Positions 1 through 11,030 are shown, counted from the stretch's first letter. The stretch is DNA of 31,832 nucleotides from UBA7396 sp034676185 (GCA_034676185.1 JAUCCN010000017.1:1-31832); one strand, 5' to 3'. Program-made: numbers and translations. The notes: generated by a model from the sequence alone, not told the origin.

Positions 1-1
1 T

Positions 2-415
2 CCACAAGATTTTGTAGTAAGTATGAAGAAAAAATGAGAAAATATTCCTGGAATAGGACATAAAGTAAAATCAAAATTTAATCCAGATAAAAGATGTGAA
101 ATTCTTTTAGAACTTTCTAAAAATTTTCCACAAACACAACATTTACAATTTGCTCTTGAGGTTGAAAAATTAACCTTAGAAAAAAGATCAAATTTAATTT
201 TGAATGTAGACTGAGTAATTGCAGCACTTCTTTTAGATATATTTATGGATTTATGAATGAGTGAAAGAGAAATTCAAAATTATATTAATGCTTGAATTTT
301 TAATGGATTTTTTATACTTGCAAGAAGTATTTGATTTATAGGACATATTATTGATCAAAAATTATTAAATGAACCTTTATATAGGACAGAGTGGGATGAT
401 ATTTTATATATTTAA
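2..415 (+). CDS. ATP-citrate lyase, C-terminal citrate-synthase-like part (partial, 5' end outside window)
   Basis: Only the last 137 residues are present; the gene enters from the left edge. ATP-citrate lyase cleaves cytosolic citrate with CoA and ATP to acetyl-CoA and oxaloacetate. The visible part is the citrate-synthase-like module. It shows PGIGHKVKS (CoA/citrate-site His), the block ALEVEKLT followed by NLILNVDG, ARSIGFIGH, and the C-terminal WDDILYI, all in the order found at the end of eukaryotic and bacterial ATP-citrate lyases. The G of LNVDG is encoded by TGA (212-214), direct support for UGA = Gly. The stop TAA is followed 10 bases later by the next gene, so the two are probably co-transcribed. 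A plain citrate synthase is less likely because the LEVEK/LNVDG/WDD pattern is lyase-like. Presence in a reduced CPR genome is unusual. Confidence 0.85.
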
Positions 416-425
416 ATAAAATACA

Positions 426-1454
426 ATGAATTTACTTGAGTTTTTCTTTATTATTTCATGAGTAATTCTTTTAATTCTATCAATTGATATTGCAAAAAGA
501 CAAAAATTTAATGCACTTCATTTTATAGTGTTTATATGAATTTGATTTTGACTCCTTATATTTACTTTTTTCCCTCAAATTCTTAATTTAATAGGAAGTG
601 TTTTTTGAATTCAAAGATGAGCTGATGTTTTGGTATATGCTTCAATTATATTTTTACTTTATTTTGTCATTTTACTTTTAAATAAAGTAGAAAAAAATAG
701 GGAAGATATGACTATACTTATAAGAGAAATTGCGATTAAAAATTCTAACCAGAAAGAAATACAGGGGGAGATTTGTTTTATTATTGCAGCATATAATGAA
801 GAAAAAGTAATTTGAAATACTCTTGAACAAATTTTCAATGCATGATATCAAAATATTTTAGTAATAAATGATGGTTCAAAAGATACAACTCTTTATGAAT
901 TAGAAAAATATTTAGGAAAAATAATTATTCTCAATCATTATAAAAATAGAGGACAAGGAGCAGCATTAGAAACCTGATTTGAATATATAAGAAGATATGG
1001 AAAAGTAAAATATATCTGCACTTTTGACGCAGATTGACAACATCAGATTTCAGATGTAAAAAAATTTTTACAAGCTTTTCGAGAAGATGAAAGTTTAGAT
1101 ATTGTATTATGATCTCGTTTCATTAAAAAAACAAATACGAATATATCATTTTGAAGAAAAATAATATTGAAACTTTGAATTCTGTTTACTTTTTTTATTA
1201 GTAATATCAAATTAACTGATTCTCATAATGGTTATAGAATTATAAAAACAACAACATTAAAAAATATTCATATAACATTAGATTGAATGTGACACGCATC
1301 AGAAATTATTGATATTATTGCAAGTAAAAAATTGAAATATAAAGAAATTCCTGTTGATATTCTTTATACTGAATATTCAAAAGCAAAATGACAAAAATGA
1401 ATAAATGCTCTCAATATCGCATTAAAAACTATTTGGTATAAATTTTTTAAATAA
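426..1454 (+). CDS. DUF2304 membrane domain fused to family 2 glycosyltransferase
   Basis: This 342-residue protein has an N-terminal DUF2304-like part with about three membrane segments (residues 1-85). A GT2 catalytic domain of the dolichol-phosphate mannose synthase type follows (about 115-340). GT2 marks are FIIAAYNEE at the start of the fold, VINDGS near residue 147 (nucleotide-sugar binding), the metal-binding DADGQH near 199 (its Gly is TGA), and LGSRF with TGA for Gly. The likely role is transfer of a sugar from a nucleotide donor to a lipid carrier or envelope glycan at the inner membrane; acceptor and donor cannot be read from the sequence. ATG at 426 lies 10 bases after the lyase stop with no clear Shine-Dalgarno. 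One CGA codon (1078-1080) lies in a variable stretch, so it does not say whether CGA is Arg or Trp. Confidence 0.85.
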
Positions 1455-1456
1455 TT

Positions 1457-1783
1457 TTATTTTTTTCTACTGCTTAAATATTCTTCTAATCATTCCCAAT
1501 CTTCTTTTTCAAATAATTCCTTTATTTTATTGGTTATATATCTTCATTTTATAGATTGTACAAAATATACATATCCTATTTCCGTAAGATAATGTGATAT
1601 TCCATTTAATATAAAATGTTTTCATCACTTCATACGAATTCAAAATGATTGACTTAATATAAGAGCTATAGATGGTCTATATTTATCATTTATTTGTTTG
1701 TATTGGTTTGCAAAATATTCATCTATTTCTTTTTTATTAAGTCCTCAAAATATTTGTTCTTCTCTTGAAGAAGTATTTTTCAT
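1457..1783 (-). CDS. hypothetical protein, 108 aa
   Basis: Not recognised. The 108-residue protein is hydrophilic, with no signal peptide or membrane segment, and is rich in Lys, Glu, Ile and Tyr. It starts MKNTSSREEQIFGGLNK and ends with a charged helix-like stretch. Three internal TGAs code for Gly, including a pair in RMKGGKH. Its ATG lies 3 bases after the stop of the upstream lytic transglycosylase gene, so the two are probably translated from one message. Its stop nearly abuts the stop of the convergent glycosyltransferase gene (2-base gap). It could assist the transglycosylase, but that rests only on position. Confidence 0.7.
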
Positions 1784-1786
1784 ATA

Positions 1787-2677
1787 TTATTTTCAAATTA
1801 TTGTTAATTCCCAATTTCATTCTGGGAGAGTATTTCATAAAATCCACATATTCAAATTTTTTAAAGCTTGATAATCTTGATTATTTTCATCAGCCCACTT
1901 TTTTAAATCATCTGTTTTTCATAATTTTATAAGAGTAGTTTTGGGAGGTTTATATTGTCAACCAATCAGTTTATTAATGGTAGTTTTTTTCTTTTCATAA
2001 TCCTGCAATACATATTTTATAGCAAGAATTTTAAAAACATATCTAGAAGTTTCTTCATTTAAATATAAATCATAATAATTATCAACTTTTTGATCTTTCA
2101 TAGCTCTTTTAATACCATTTTGTCATCTATTATAACTTGCTGCTACCAAAGTCCGATTTCAAAATAAATTATGGAGATAATCAAGATATTTTACTGCTGC
2201 TTGAGTTGCTTTTTCAAAATGATACCTTTCATCAATTTCACTATTTATAATAAGTCCATATTCTTTTGCAGTTTCTGGCATAAATTGCCAAATTCATCCA
2301 GCTCAAGCACTAGAAACAATATCATTTCTGAGAGCACTTTCAGCAATAGGCAGATATTTAAAATCCTCTGGAATATTATATTCATCTAATTTTTCTTCAA
2401 TATATCACATATAAAGAGGAAGTCTTTTCACATAGAGGAAAAATTGGTAGAGATTATAAGAAATATTTAAAAATTCTTTATCAAATCTTTCTTTGATAAA
2501 ATAATTTTCTTCTAGATCAGGTAATTTTTCTCAAGCAAATTCTAAATGAGTATCAGGATATGAAAATATAATATTAGTTTCAGAAATATTATCTTTAAAA
2601 AAAATGTTAAAAACTATTAAAAATATAGTAATTAAAACGATACTAATTATCACTAAATATTTTGTTAAATGAGACAT
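1787..2677 (-). CDS. membrane-anchored lytic transglycosylase (SLT domain, MltD-like)
   Basis: This 296-residue protein has one N-terminal membrane anchor (about residues 4-28) and a Slt/MltD-type lytic transglycosylase domain (about 85-200). It cleaves the MurNAc-GlcNAc bond of peptidoglycan, forming 1,6-anhydroMurNAc. Family marks are PIAESALRND with the catalytic Glu near residue 110, SAGAGGIWQFMPETA (three Gly by TGA), and AASYNRG. Just before the last motif the protein reads FGN-(CGG)-T. Family members usually have Trp at that place (FGDW/FGNW before the LALAAYN block), so the in-frame CGG at 2153-2155 may be read as Trp. The gene is divergent from dnaA across a 177-bp spacer and is followed after 3 bases by the 108-aa gene. 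No LysM repeats are visible, so it is shorter than MltD. Confidence 0.87.
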
Positions 2678-2854
2678 TTTTCTTATAATTTAGAAGAGTA
2701 AAACTAAATCAAATTTTATTGTATAAAATAATTATACAATAAAGTCTGTCAATAAAAAATATAAGTTTGACTTCTTTGTATTTTTTCATACCTTATCATT
2801 TAATCTCAATAAATCAAATTTTATTTTATTAAAAATATAATTTAGAACGATAGT
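2678..2854. promoter_or_regulatory. divergent intergenic region before dnaA with a 12-bp perfect inverted repeat
   Basis: This is an AT-rich 177-bp spacer between the divergent transglycosylase and dnaA starts. It contains a perfect inverted repeat: arms TTTATTGTATAA (2715-2726) and its complement (2732-2743) around a 5-base loop. The repeated half TTATACAAT is only loosely like a DnaA box (TTATCCACA, three mismatches), and no canonical box is visible. The region must hold promoters for both genes. It could be an operator or part of a replication origin, since bacterial origins often lie next to dnaA; the origin reading is inference only. Confidence 0.35.
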
Positions 2855-4291
2855 ATGGATAAATATAATAGTTTAAGAAACATATTAAATATAATTTTAC
2901 AAAATATCAAAAAACAAGATTTTTTAGTATATTTTAGAAAAATATCAATTATTGAAATCAATAAAAATAAGGTAATATTTTGAGTTATGTCAGGATTTAT
3001 GCAAGAAAATCTTGAAGCAAAATTTTATGATCTTATTTTAAATTCTACTAAAAAAGAATTTCCAGAAATTGAAAAAATAGAATTTATTGTAGATATGAAT
3101 ATTGAAAACCCTACCAATGAAGATGTTATTGATTGTGCTCAATTTTTTAAAGATTTTTCAAAAAAACCAAAAAAAGTTTCTCTTGGTGAAGCATCAACAG
3201 GAAACAAAAATATTTCACTTGAAGAAAATGATTCAAAAATATGAACTCCATCAGAAAGATATACTTTAGGTAATTTTATTGTATGACCCTCAAATCAACT
3301 TCCATATTCAGCTTGTGAAGCAGTAGTAAGAAATCCTGGAAAATCATATAATCCACTTTATATTTATGGAGATGTAGGACTTGGGAAAACTCATCTTTTA
3401 CAAGGAACAGGGAATGCTATTTTAAAAAAATATAAAGATAAAACAGTAAGATATATGACAGCTGATAAATTTATTACTGAATATGTTACTGCAGTTAAGA
3501 AAAAATGAGTAGAAAGACTCAGACAAAAATATGCAGAAGTAGATGTTATTATTATTGATGATGTACAATTTTTATCAAAAAAAGAACAAACTCAAAATGA
3601 ACTCTATAATATTTTTAATATATTATATGATGCTCAAAAACAAATTATTATCTCTTGAGATAGATCGCCAAAAGAGTTAACAGAAATAGAACCAAGACTC
3701 AAATCAAGATTTGAATGGGGAATTATTGTTGATATTTCAAAACCAGACTTTGAAACAAGACTTGCTATTTTACAAGAAAAAGCTCGTGCTAGAGAATTTT
3801 TAATTCCTCAAGATGTAGCTGAATTTATTGCAGCAAATGTCAGTGATAATGTAAGGGAATTAGAAGGGATTTTAAATCAACTTATGGCAGAATATGAACT
3901 CGATCACTCGACTCCAACCTTAGAAAAGGTTGCAAGAAAATTAAAAAAATTGAGTTTTACTACTGATATTTTAGGGGAAACAAAAGTACAAAGAACAACT
4001 ACTATTAAAAGTTATGAAGATATTATCACCGCAGTTTCCAATCATTTTGGAATTGAAAAAGAATGAATTTTATGAGAAAATAGAAGAAAAGAATTCATGA
4101 TTCCAAGACAAGTAGCTATGTATTTACTCAAAACTAAACTTCATTATACATACGAAAGAATTGGAAATATTTTTTCAGGAAGAAATCATGCAGCTGTTTT
4201 ATATAGTTGTAATAAACTTGAATCAATATTAAAAAAAGATAAAACTCTTTTATATGAAATCAATATTTTAAGAGATGGAATAGGTATTTAA
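2855..4291 (+). CDS. dnaA: chromosomal replication initiator DnaA
   Basis: This 478-residue protein is full length for DnaA (usually 440-480). It binds ATP and origin DnaA boxes and melts the origin for helicase loading. Domain I is at residues 1-80. A low-complexity linker with a TGA Gly leads into the AAA+ domain, which has Walker A GDVGLGKT near 172, Walker B IIIDDVQF near 231, and sensor 1 region IISGDRSPKEL. Domain IV ends with LHYTYERIGNIFSGRNHAAV near 425-447, the helix-turn-helix signature usually seen as GGRDHTTV. The replacement of the usual Asp-His-Thr-Thr by Asn-His-Ala-Ala affects box-contacting residues, so the recognised box may deviate from TTATCCACA. ATG 2855 was chosen because it gives a complete domain I; no upstream in-frame ATG is apparent. 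An intrinsic terminator follows directly. Confidence 0.97.
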
Positions 4292-4316
4292 AAGAACTCA
4301 TCAGGGTTCTTTTTTT
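4291..4316 (+). terminator. intrinsic terminator after dnaA
   Basis: The stem AAAGAACTC (4291-4299) pairs with GGGTTCTTT (4304-4312) around the loop ATCA, with one T-G pair, and runs into a T-tract. It starts on the last base of the dnaA stop codon. Confidence 0.85.
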
Positions 4317-4360
4317 ATTCATTTTAAAAGAAAAAACACACTCACTCATATTTTTTTTTC

Positions 4361-4387
4361 TTGCAAAAACTTCAAAAATTATATAAT
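4361..4387 (+). promoter_or_regulatory. promoter candidate for the DUF4012 gene
   Basis: TTGCAA (4361-4366), a 15-bp spacer, and TATAAT (4382-4387), about 40 bases before the start codon and downstream of the dnaA terminator. The -10 is perfect; the spacer is short. Confidence 0.5.
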
Positions 4388-4427
4388 GAAAATAGTATAA
4401 ATAAATGCAAAAATAAGCTAGGTAATT

Positions 4428-6632
4428 ATGTCAGAAAAAATAGATACTCAAAATCAGGATAATAAAATTATTATCCTAAATGACATATATAATAAAGAGA
4501 ACAAAGAAGATGTAAATATTTCATCTATCTTTTTGTTATCTCAAGTAGCAGTTTTTAGAAAATTATTTAAGAAAAATACAAAAGATATTTCTAAAGATAG
4601 AAAAAAAAGTATTTTTTTAAGCCTGTATCCAAAAATAAAACTTCTCAAACTCTATCGTCCATTTAATGCTGAAATCAAAAAAGTAAAGAAAAACAAACCT
4701 ATTTTACTTTCACACTATATACCATTTCAAGATCATACTACATTAAATCTTTCTGATTTTGATAAACAAGAAAGAAATGTTACTCCAATTTTTGATTTTC
4801 ATCTTCCCAAAAAGCAAAGATTGAAATTTTTATACTCACTTCATTTTTCATTTTTAAAAATATTTCTCTCTTTTTCTCTTTTATTTATAACTCTTTTTAT
4901 ATATTGATTTACAACCAAAGCTTTACTTTCAAAAACTTTTACTTGAATTCAAACATTAAATATAGAAGATTTTTCTTCATTAAAATGAAATTTAGAAAAT
5001 ATAAAAACTAATCTCACTATCAGTAACCTACTTGTAAAACCACTTCTATGACTTAATTATTTTATTTGAAACTCCTCTATTGATAATTTAGGAAAAATTC
5101 TTCCTGGAGGACTTGATATACTTAATTTTTCTCTTCATTTTTTTGATATTTATGATGGAGTAAATACCATAATACAAGAAAAATGAATACATGAAGTGAT
5201 GTTTTCACAACTTATTGAAAATATTGAACCAATTCTCTTAAATATGCAAAAAGATTTACAAAATGGAGTAAATGCTTTTAAAAGTATAGGAGATTTAGAA
5301 GATGAAAATCTAAATTTCCAATTCAAAAAATATACCCTTCAAATGTATAAATTTTCAGATTATTTTAATATTATTATAAATAATCTCTCCATTATAAAAC
5401 AAATATTATGACACGATGAAAAGAGAACCTATTTTATTATTTTTCAAAATAATGATGAGATAAGACCAACCGGAGGATTTATGGGAAGTGTTGGGATTTT
5501 AGAACTTTTTCGCTGAAAAGTTGCAAATTTTGAAACAAAAGATATTTATGCTATTGAATGGGATTTAAAAGATTTTGCAACTAAAAATTGAGTTGCTTTT
5601 GATCAAATCGCACCAGTATGACTTGATAAAATTTCAAATACTTTTTGACTCAGAGATGCGAACTATTACCCAAGTATAGAAGAAAGTAGTCTTAAAATAC
5701 AAGATTTTCTAAAAAATAGTGAATATAAAATTGACTGAATTATCTATATAAACCAAAACCTTATTGTAAATATTTTAGAAAAAATAGGTCCGATTTATTA
5801 TGATGCAGTAAATAGAGAAATTACAAGTGAAAATTTTTCAACTCTTTTTTCTACTTTAGTAGAAGCAAAAATCACAAAAACTCATACACTTGCTACTCCA
5901 AAACAAGTACTTTTTGATTTTATAGATATATTTTTTGAAAAAATTGCATCTATACATGATTATAAGTTTTTTATAGAATTAGGTATTGAAAGTATTGAAA
6001 AAAAAGATATCTCTCTCTATTTTTTTAAACCTCAAGAAAATACATTTCTTAAACAAATTTGACTTGAAAAAACATATGATTTAGAAAAATATCTTGATTT
6101 TAATTATCCAGTATTTACTTCTATTTCATGAAATAAATCTGATAGGTACATGAAAAGAAGTTTTGAAAAAATATATTCTATCTGAGAAAATTGTGATATA
6201 CAGAGTTCTTTTACCATAAAACAAAAGCATACTTTTAATATTAATGAAGAAGTATACATAAAAACACTTCTCTATGATATGGATGCACTATGACAAGTTG
6301 ATATCAATAAAATATTAGAAATTCAATGAAAATGAATCAATAAACAATATATCAGAGTACTTATTCCAAAAAATGCTCAAATAATTCCAAATAAAAATAT
6401 TACTATTCATGAATTTGAGAATTATAAAGAAGTTTCTTTTTATCTTGATACTAATACACTATTTGAAAGTAATTTTCATATTGAATATACACTTCCAAAT
6501 CCTGAGTGTAAAAATTATAATTATTTTTTTATAAAACAACCAGGAATTAAAAATTATTCAATTGATATGATAAAAAATTGAAATTTAGAACAATCTTTAT
6601 ATACTGAAACAGATTTTACTTTTAATGATTAA
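4428..6632 (+). CDS. DUF4012 domain-containing envelope protein
   Basis: This 734-residue protein has a long cytoplasmic N-terminus rich in Lys/Asn (about 1-140), one membrane segment (about 144-162), and a large extracytoplasmic part. The diagnostic block IFQNNDEIRPTGGFMGS near residues 337-354 is the hallmark of DUF4012, a family found in actinobacteria, cyanobacteria and CPR. Its function is unestablished but it is often linked to the cell envelope. After it come GLRDANYYPS and a C-terminal beta-rich part. At least 20 Gly codons are TGA. The next gene, a Mur ligase, starts 3 bases after the stop, so the two are co-transcribed. A role in cell-wall or surface-polymer assembly is an inference from that pairing. 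Confidence 0.82.
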
Positions 6633-6635
6633 ATT

Positions 6636-7949
6636 ATGTGAGCCAAACAATTTATTTCCCTTGATAATCCTATACGACTTTTTTATCATTTTATAAGAGC
6701 AATACTTGCAAATTTTATATATAGATTTCCATCCAGATGAATGACTATTATTTGAGTTACTGGAACCAATGGGAAAACAACTACTACCAATCTTATAGCA
6801 AAATGACTCAAAGAATCTTGAAAAAAAGTTTTCATGTTTTCTACCGTAAATTATTTTATCTGAGATGAGGAGTTTAGAAATGATACAAAAATGACTTCTC
6901 CAGATCCATTTTTACTTCAAAAGCTTTTATCTGAAGCAAAACAAAAATGATGTGAAATTGCTGTTATTGAAACATCAAGTCATGCTATTACTATGAATAG
7001 GGTATGGGGGATTGATTATGATATCGCTGTTTTAACAAATATCACACAAGATCATCTTGATCTTCATCATACTATGGAAAATTATGTAAGAACAAAGCTG
7101 AAACTTTTTAAATGACTTATTTCTTCAAGTAGAAAACCTCAAATAAAAAAAACAGCTATTATAAATCTTGAATCAGAATATAAAGAATTATTTTTAAATG
7201 AGACCTATGATGTATTAACTACTTATTGATTTGATTATAATGCAAATCTAAAAGCAGAAAATATAAAAAATGAAATTTCTTGAGTATTTTTTGATGTAAA
7301 AATTCCATGATCTATTTTAAAAATAGAAACAAAACTTCGTGGAAAGCATAATATTTACAATATTTTATGAGCTATTTGAGTATTTTTAAGTCTTGGACTC
7401 AAAACAGAGGATATTGAAAAATCTATTAAAAATATTTCGGTTATTCCTTGAAGATTAGAAGAAATAAATAATTATGAATGACTGAAAATATTTATTGATT
7501 ATGCTCACACACCGGATGCTTTAGAAAATGTATTAACAACTCTCAAAAATATCAATGGGGTAAAAAGAATTATAAGTGTATTTTGAGCTACTTGAGATAG
7601 AGATAAAACAAAAAGACCAATTATGGGAGAAGTAGTTTCAAAGTTATCAGATTATGTTATTTTAACTCAAGATGATGATTATACAGAAGCAACTCAAGAT
7701 ATTATGAAAGATATTTTACCAGGAATTGAAAGAAAAGAGTGAGAAAATTTTTGGATTATTCCAGATAGGGAAGTAGCTATTAGAACTGCTATGTTACAAG
7801 CTGAAAAAGATGATGCTATTTTGATTGCATGAAAATGAGATGAACATCTTATGATGACCAATTTATGACCTGTAGCTTATAACGATAAAGAAGTTGTATT
7901 AAAAATATTAAAAGAAATTGATGACAATAAGATTATCAGTAATAAATAG
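6636..7949 (+). CDS. murE: MurE-like Mur ligase (UDP-MurNAc-tripeptide synthetase), lacking the usual N-terminal domain
   Basis: This 437-residue ATP-dependent amide ligase of peptidoglycan precursor synthesis would add the third residue to UDP-MurNAc-Ala-Glu. The P-loop GVTGTNGKTTTTN lies near residues 40-52, whereas typical MurE has it near 110; most of the UDP-binding N-terminal domain is absent or replaced by a short hydrophobic stretch (residues 10-35). Other marks are IETSSHA, LTNITQDHLD (metal/ATP region), GKHNIYNILGA, and FIDYAHTPDALE in the C-terminal domain. The amino-acid-selecting DNPR of meso-DAP enzymes is not seen; QDDDYTEAT stands there, so the third residue is uncertain. The second codon is TGA (Met-Gly). 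A CGA codon occurs at NPI(CGA)LFYH; CPR homologues seem to have Arg there, but that is from memory. Assignment as MurE rather than another Mur ligase is likely but not certain. Confidence 0.82.
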
Positions 7950-7953
7950 AAAC

Positions 7954-7993
7954 AAAAAAAATAATTTATCAAACTTGAAAAATTATTTTTTTT
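7954..7993 (+). terminator. intrinsic terminator after murE
   Basis: A 14-bp perfect stem: 7954-7967 (A8 then TAATTT) pairs with 7980-7993 (AAATTA then T8) around a 12-base loop, directly after the stop codon. Its 3' part overlaps the next promoter. Confidence 0.75.
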
Positions 7994-8001
7994 GCTATAA
8001 T
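7975..8001 (+). promoter_or_regulatory. promoter candidate for ftsK
   Basis: TTGAAA (7975-7980), 15-bp spacer, TATAAT (7996-8001), 32 bases before the GTG start. The -35 lies in the loop and 3' arm of the preceding terminator. Confidence 0.5.
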
Positions 8002-8033
8002 AAAGACAAGTTTAGATATTAAAATTCACACTC

Positions 8034-10277
8034 GTGGCTAAGAAAAAAAATACCAAAAAAACTGCCTCAAAAAATGTTATCAGACCAGATACTAAAAATA
8101 TATTTATAGCGTGTCTTTTTATTGTTTTGTGAGCAATTTCACTTTTTTCAGAACTCGATTCAACAGCAGGATATTTTGTATACCAAGTTTTGTATTATTT
8201 ATTTGGAGAATATTATCAATTTATTTTTTCTCCGATTATTTTATTGTTGTGAGTATTTATTTTCGCAAAAGAGGGGTTTTGATTTAACAATTCAAGATTT
8301 TTTTGATTGATTTTGTATTTTATTTCTATAAATACTCTCATTTGATCAGTAGATAAAATGTATAATTCTCTTTTTAATCTTCAACCTTCACTTGCAGGTT
8401 TTTTCTGAGCAAATGCTGCATTTGTATTTATGCTTATGGTATTTTTCTTTAGTTTATTTTTGATGTTTAGAATTAGTTATAAAAAAATTATCAAGAAAGT
8501 AATGTCATTTACACCAGATCTTGCAACAATTAAAGAAAATATTTCTCTTCCAAAATCAAAAGAAGAAAAAAATGAAGACCAAACGAAAACATCAAAAGCA
8601 AAAAAAGAGTTAGAGCAAATTGAAAAAATGAAAAAAGAATTAGAAGAAGAACTTATCAAAGTAAAAAAATCACAAAAAGAACCAAGACAACTTGATTTGG
8701 AAGATGCTCCAAGAAAAATTTCTATCGAAAAAAAGCAGGAAACATCACTTTTTTGAAAAATGAAAGAAGCTTTATCTACAAATGAAGAAGAAACAACATC
8801 TATTAAAATTGAAAAAAAGTCATCTTCTGATGAGAAAAATTTTACTGCTCCAAAATATGATTCTTGGGAGTTACCAAGTCTTTCACTTCTTGCAGATATT
8901 TGATGAGATATAGAAATAAATGAAAATGATATTTATAATAAACAAGAAGAAATTGTTGATAAATTAGCACAATTCAAAATTAATGTAAATATGACTGGAT
9001 ACAGAGTTTGACCAACAGTTATTCAATTTAGATTAAGACCAGAAGAAGGAGTAAAACTCAATAAAATTGAAAATCTCAAAAAAGATTTAACTCTTGCACT
9101 TCACGCTAAATCGATTCGTATTCAGGCTCCAATTCCAGGAGAATGAGTAGTTTGAATTGAGGTTCCAAATGAAAATAGACAAGCAGTTGGACTCAAAGAA
9201 GTACTTGCAAGTAATATTTATAATAATTCAAAACTTGATATTCCAATTGCAGTATGAAAAGATGTAAATGGTGATGTTATAGTTTGAGATTTAACGAAAA
9301 TGCCACATTTACTTGTAGCTTGACAAACAGCTTCTTGAAAATCAGTAGGAATGAATGGTTTTATTATTTCAATGTTGTATAAATTTTCTCCGAGTGATTT
9401 AAAGATGATTCTTATTGATCCAAAAATGGTAGAACTTTCTATTTATAATGGAATTCCTCATTTATTAACTCCGGTAATAACAAATCCTGATAAAGCCTTA
9501 AATGCTCTCAAATGGGCAGTTGCTGAAATGCTGAGAAGATATGATTTAGCAAAAGCAGTAAATGCAAGAAACTTAAAAGAATATAACGGTAAAGTATCTC
9601 AAGAAGAAAAACTTCCTTATATAGTTGTTATTGTTGATGAACTTGCTGACTTAATGATGAGTGGAAATAAAAAAGAAGTAGAAACTTCAATTGCTCGTAT
9701 TGCACAAATGGCAAGAGCTGTTTGAATGCATTTAATTGTTGCAACACAAAGACCTTCTGTTGATGTAATTACTGGGCTTATTAAAGCAAATATTCCTTCA
9801 AGAATTGCTTTTACTGTTGCGTCTCAAATAGATTCAAGAACGGTAATTGATAGAGCTTGAGCTGAAGATTTACTTTGAAGATGAGATATGCTTTATGCTC
9901 CAACTTGAGTTTTAGAACCTCAAAGAGTGCAATGAGTGTTGGTTGAAACTCGTGAAGTAGAAAATATTGTAAATCAACTTAAACTTACTATTGACCCAAA
10001 TATGATTGATAATCTTTATGATGATTCTATTGTAAATGGAAAATCAAATGTTGCAGGAAGTATTTTAGAGAATTATAATGGAGATCAAGAAGAAGAACCA
10101 GAAGTTATTGAAAAAGCAATCGCGATTGTAAGAGAATCAAAAAAATGATCAACTTCGCTTATTCAAAGAAAATTATGACTTGGATATGCAAGAGCCGCAA
10201 AAGTACTTGATATTTTAGAGGAATTATGAGTAGTTGGTCCAGCAAATGGAAGTAAACCAAGGGAAGTGTATGACTAA
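8034..10277 (+). CDS. ftsK: DNA translocase FtsK/SpoIIIE
   Basis: This 747-residue septal ATPase pumps chromosome termini through the division site. There are four membrane segments (about residues 20-155), a charged coiled linker (about 170-280), then the alpha/beta motor with Walker A GQTASGKS near 430 (two Gly by TGA) and Walker B VIVDELADL near 533. A C-terminal winged-helix gamma domain ends in GYARAAKVLDILEE and SKPREVYD, the part that reads polar KOPS-like DNA sequences. The usual Walker A reads GATGSGKS; here GQTASGKS keeps the catalytic Lys. GTG at 8034 is chosen because MAKKKNTKK begins the basic N-terminus before the first membrane helix and no ATG fits. Slightly shorter than E. 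coli FtsK, typical of SpoIIIE-length proteins. Confidence 0.95.
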
Positions 10278-10279
10278 TG

Positions 10280-10320
10280 AGAAATAAATATGAAAAAATT
10301 TCATATTTATTTCTTTAATT
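10280..10320 (+). terminator. strong hairpin terminator after ftsK
   Basis: A perfect 16-bp stem: 10280-10295 pairs with 10299-10314 around a three-A loop, followed by TTAATT. The T-tail is weak, but the stem is the longest of the terminators here and starts 2 bases after the stop. Confidence 0.75.
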
Positions 10321-10337
10321 TATCCTTAAATACTCTT

Positions 10338-11030
10338 ATGCAAGAACAAATAATACAATTTTTTAAAGATATTCCGATTCCAGATTATGTGATTATTCTT
10401 GTATCATTATGATTTTTTGTGATGTTTATTTTTACATGAGTAGAAAAAATATACAAGGCTTATTTATGAGTTATTTTAGGACTTTTTATTTTTACGACTG
10501 TGAATTTAACGCTCAATTCTCTTAATAGTAGTGATGTATGAGTGAATTGACTGAGAGATTTTTTCTTTCATCATAAAGAGGGAATTTGATTTTGGAGTGT
10601 ATTTTTTATTCCTCTTTTAGGAATTTTACTTCCTTTAAATAAGAATATTTGATTTAGAATTTCAAAAAATAAATGACTAAATTATTTGGTAATATTTTTA
10701 TTTGGAATTTTCTTTTTTACTTTTATTGTCAGTATATTTTTATCTATTATCAATAATAAATTTTTATTTACTATGGATAATGAAATCATTACAAAAGTAA
10801 GAGAAAGTTCTTTCATTAAATTTTTATATGAATACTTTTCACTTTCACATATATTTAATTTTTTACTTCAATATGATTATGTAATTAATCTTTGTGTAAT
10901 AGTATTTATATTTTATAAAATGACTATCGGTGGAGTGATTGATTTTCTTTTTGCAAAGCTTTTTCAAGCACTTGGAAAGATGTTTGAAAAAAGAGCCAAA
11001 GAAGAACATCAAAGTGAAGAAGCAAAATAA
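10338..11030 (+). CDS. multi-spanning membrane protein, unknown function, 230 aa
   Basis: Not recognised. The 230-residue protein has about five hydrophobic segments (roughly residues 15-35, 40-60, 80-105, 112-140, 170-205), several Gly encoded by TGA, and a charged C-terminal tail rich in Glu and Lys (EKRAKEEHQSEEAK). A loop near residues 60-85 includes NSSDVGVNGLRD. It sits between ftsK and a TPR membrane protein, with its own upstream hairpin terminator and a TATAAT promoter behind it. It is reminiscent of colicin V production-type or scaffold membrane proteins, but no diagnostic motif is visible. Confidence 0.75.

Noticed and set aside
2678..2854. Defined oriC
   Set aside because: No cluster of canonical DnaA boxes; only one loose inverted repeat, so it is listed as a regulatory region.
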